Source of the DNA: Acidobacteriota bacterium
Lineage (GTDB): Bacteria; Acidobacteriota; Vicinamibacteria; Vicinamibacterales; UBA8438
Reading direction: 5' to 3'
DNA length: 54,571 nt
Assembly: GCA_011523845.1 (NCBI GenBank)
Contig: WTFV01000008.1
Location: 1 to 54,571 of the forward strand
Of this stretch, positions 52,675 through 54,571 are shown piece after piece. The notes under the pieces are model-generated. The model was not told the DNA's origin, ran no database searches, and was given only the letters and a program-made list of their open reading frames with translations. A program made the translations under genes and the position numbers. Positions within the stretch are counted from its first letter, which is position 1. The number at the start of each line of letters is the position of its first letter.

Positions 52675-52693
52675 GCGGCCGGGTCCCGGCCGC
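52675..52693. terminator. Palindrome between convergent genes
   Basis: A perfect 9-bp inverted repeat around a single base lies between the ferredoxin and TOPRIM-like genes, which converge. There is no T tract. It may end transcription from both sides. Confidence 0.4.
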
Positions 52694-52697
52694 CGCG

Positions 52698-53306
52698 TCA
52701 GGTCCAGATTCCTTCATCGACCAGTCTTCGGAGTGCAGCGATCGTTCTCCGGAGGCTGGGAGACCTCTCCAACGCTCGTTCCGGGCTCCAGAGCCCTCTG
52801 GCGAAGGTAGAGATTCGGTCCGTGTACGCGGGACCGACCTGACGTCTGCTTCCCGTGCGGGGCAACATGGCCGCGCGAATCTCCGACTTGCGCGACGTCC
52901 CGCAGAGGTTGACGACGGACCGTTTCGGATTGTCCAGGTGATCCGGATCATCGGGCACTCGGTGCCGCGACACCGAGAACTCCCGCGCAAAACCATCGCC
53001 GTCGGCCGGAAGCCAGCTCTCCATCGCCCGGATCGGAGACCTCAGAGCAACGCGGGGCATCCGTCTGCTTTCCCTGAGCAGACCGCCTATCAACTGCGAT
53101 GCACAGGGAGCGTCGTGGTCCAGGTCCCGCAGAATCAGCCAGTTGATCTGAACGCCTGACCGGTTCAATGCCGGGATGCGCGGATCGAGCCTGGACTTGC
53201 CTCCCGCGACGATCGCTTCCTGCGGTCGAAACCCGACCAATCGGATCAGGCGCTGTGCGACAGGGGCGTCTGTACGCCCCTCCACTGCGAAGTAGACCGT
53301 CCTCAC
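52698..53306 (-). CDS. TOPRIM-like (DUF4276/OLD-type) nuclease candidate
   Basis: A 202-residue protein. The start MRTVYFAVEGRTDAPVAQRL has the acidic motif E-G of TOPRIM-like folds, and LILRDLDHDA carries a D-x-D. The C-terminal half is basic and helical. It overlaps the ATPase gene by four bases (ATGA), so the pair is co-translated. This arrangement resembles the ATPase plus TOPRIM/DUF4276 pairs of OLD and PARIS-like phage-defence systems. Nuclease activity is inferred, not visible beyond the acidic residues. Confidence 0.6.
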   Translation of the reverse strand: MRTVYFAVEGRTDAPVAQRLIRLVGFRPQEAIVAGGKSRLDPRIPALNRSGVQINWLILRDLDHDAPCASQLIGGLLRESRRMPRVALRSPIRAMESWLPADGDGFAREFSVSRHRVPDDPDHLDNPKRSVVNLCGTSRKSEIRAAMLPRTGSRRQVGPAYTDRISTFARGLWSPERALERSPSLRRTIAALRRLVDEGIWT

Positions 53307-54475
53307 CGCTGGGCGATCCGACTGGGGAGTTCCTGTACCGCGTTCGGCTCGGTGCGTGGGGACAGTATCTCCGCAAGGCTCAGCTCGCCGTCGCGCAATG
53401 CCTGGACATCGGGCAGCGAGCCGGCGGTTTGCGCTTCCGTGCCTTCCTCGCCTGGACTCAGAATGACGACCTCGTCGGTGTCCAGGTCTTCGTCAGCCAG
53501 CACTTCGTTGGAGTGGGTGGTCAGCAGAACCTGCGGTCCCCCCGCTCGGCGAACGCGGTTGAGGATCGCGGGTAGCTGTCTCACGACCGACGAGTGCAAC
53601 GACAACTCGGGTTCTTCCAGCAGTACGGGGCCACCGCCCTTCCTGCCGCTCACCAACGACCACAACAGGCCGATGAGTCGCAGGGTGCCGTCCGAGAAGT
53701 CCCGCTCGTTCTGCACGGCCAGATGAGGCCGCCAATGCTTGTAGCCCGCCTGCAGATGCCAGCGGCCGATCCTGTCCTGCACGAGAGTGAGCTCGTCCAA
53801 TTGTGGAACGGCGACCCTCAGCGCCTGGTTGATCTGCTGCAGGCGGCGCCCGCGAGTTTTCTCAGGGGTCTCGGCAATTCTGAGAAGGAAGTCCGCTCCG
53901 TATGGATCCTCGATGCGATCCCCTCCTCGCTCCGGGTCCCGTATCAGGTGCGGCACGAGATGAAGGTACCGGATAGATCTGAGGAAGTCGACGATCGGAC
54001 GGAACTCCCGGTTGGAATTGACCTGTTCGAGGTGCGTCTGAGTCATTCGTTCCGGATCGGCCTTGTCCTCGGCATTCGGTCTTGCGAGCAGCTCATGACC
54101 GTCGCTCGCGACGATCTCCTTCTTGACAATCGGCCGGTGACGTCCTCGCGGCTCAGCGGTAAACGTGACCTCGTACGACCATCGAGCTCGGTTGGTTTCA
54201 TCGCCAATCGCAATTCGAAGGGTGACGTGACCGTGGTTGAAGTTCCTTGCTGCCAGGCAGCGGATGCGCGCCATGCCGCCCCGGCGAGCCACCGCGTCCT
54301 GGAAGCCTCCACCCGCCGACGCGATATGCCGGAGGAACCGCAGCGCATCGAGCAGGTTGGACTTGCCGGATGCGTTGGGGCCGATCACGAACATCCGATC
54401 GCGAAGATCGAAGTCGGCCTGCTTGAAGTTGCGCCAGTTCCTTACCGTAACGTGTGTCAGACGCATCAGGCCCAT
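53303..54475 (-). CDS. AAA15/OLD-type ATPase
   Basis: A 390-residue ABC-like ATPase related to OLD and RecF/SMC heads. It has RNWRNFKQADFDL, Walker A GPNASGKSN (about 33-41), SDGTLRLIGLLWSL, Walker B VLLEEPELSLH and the H-loop LLTTHSNEVL. There is no long coiled-coil insertion. It is co-translated with the TOPRIM-like gene. The start is uncertain: ATG at 54475 or 54466, or GTG at 54490, all with weak ribosome-binding sites. Confidence 0.85.
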   Translation of the reverse strand: MGLMRLTHVTVRNWRNFKQADFDLRDRMFVIGPNASGKSNLLDALRFLRHIASAGGGFQDAVARRGGMARIRCLAARNFNHGHVTLRIAIGDETNRARWSYEVTFTAEPRGRHRPIVKKEIVASDGHELLARPNAEDKADPERMTQTHLEQVNSNREFRPIVDFLRSIRYLHLVPHLIRDPERGGDRIEDPYGADFLLRIAETPEKTRGRRLQQINQALRVAVPQLDELTLVQDRIGRWHLQAGYKHWRPHLAVQNERDFSDGTLRLIGLLWSLVSGRKGGGPVLLEEPELSLHSSVVRQLPAILNRVRRAGGPQVLLTTHSNEVLADEDLDTDEVVILSPGEEGTEAQTAGSLPDVQALRDGELSLAEILSPRTEPNAVQELPSRIAQR

Positions 54476-54500
54476 GTTACCAGCGGCCACACGCGGCCGG

Positions 54501-54520
54501 CTTGGGGGAGCTTGGGGGAG
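54501..54520. repeat. 10-bp tandem duplication upstream of the ATPase gene
   Basis: Two exact copies of a 10-bp G-rich unit (54501-54510 and 54511-54520) lie about 25 bp upstream of the ATPase gene start. No promoter is recognised in the last 96 bases of the window. Confidence 0.5.
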
Positions 54521-54571
54521 GCAGGACTATCCCACGCTCGGGCGCATCTGCGGCCCTGTCGATGGTCGAGG

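Overview
The window is a very GC-rich, densely coding bacterial chromosome segment. The mix of gene families suggests an Acidobacteriota genome, probably from the Vicinamibacterales or a relative. These families are DUF6152, tandem DUF6644 membrane proteins, DUF1501/DUF1800 pairs, TIGR03436-type VWFA proteins, SYLF lipoprotein-like proteins, TonB receptors with a carboxypeptidase-regulatory N-domain, and many small c-type cytochromes. This is inference from gene content; no rRNA or marker gene is present.

Region 1 (about 1.1-20.9 kb) is the most coherent block. It holds a DUF6152 secreted protein, an OmpR-type two-component system, and a PepSY membrane protein. A DUF433 orphan and a di-heme peroxidase follow. 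A leftward operon encodes a TonB receptor, a second PepSY protein (frameshifted), DUF1800, DUF1501 and a small secreted protein. A divergent rightward operon encodes a multi-TM protein, an ExbB/TolQ-like channel, a DUF2149-like protein and an exported, membrane-anchored CobN-family chelatase. The rightward operon with the divergent receptor matches the Hmu heme-acquisition/de-metallation gene set known from Bacteroidota. A direct-repeat motif (CTTCAG-N5-CTTCAG) sits in three intergenic regions. It lies exactly 22 bp from a plausible -10 box of the DUF6152 gene, the PepSY gene and the TonB receptor gene, and defines a candidate local regulon of the adjacent two-component system.

Region 2 (about 21-31.6 kb) contains a lysozyme-fold protein, two small cytochromes c, two DUF6644 membrane proteins, a secreted acidobacterial-type protein and a second DUF6152 gene with clear promoters and a terminator. 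A decayed FAD-oxidase remnant, a SYLF protein and a POTRA/beta-barrel protein follow. Last is a pair of neighbouring ceramidase-type genes (a CREST-like membrane protein and a neutral ceramidase-like secreted enzyme).

Region 3 (about 31.6-45.7 kb) carries two VOC/PhnB-like proteins, two acyl-CoA synthetases, a VWFA protein, an ABC exporter with an AttH/CrtC-like partner, HicAB and HepT/MntA toxin-antitoxin pairs, duplicated gene debris and an ankyrin-repeat protein.

Region 4 (about 45.7-54.6 kb) starts with a broken sulfite-oxidase-like remnant. A copper-handling cluster follows: a small Cys/Met protein, a His-rich TonB receptor, CopC and CopD. Then come a DSD1-type PLP enzyme, a pair of 35-bp hairpin repeats, an unusual ferredoxin and an AAA-ATPase/TOPRIM-like pair that resembles two-gene phage-defence modules.
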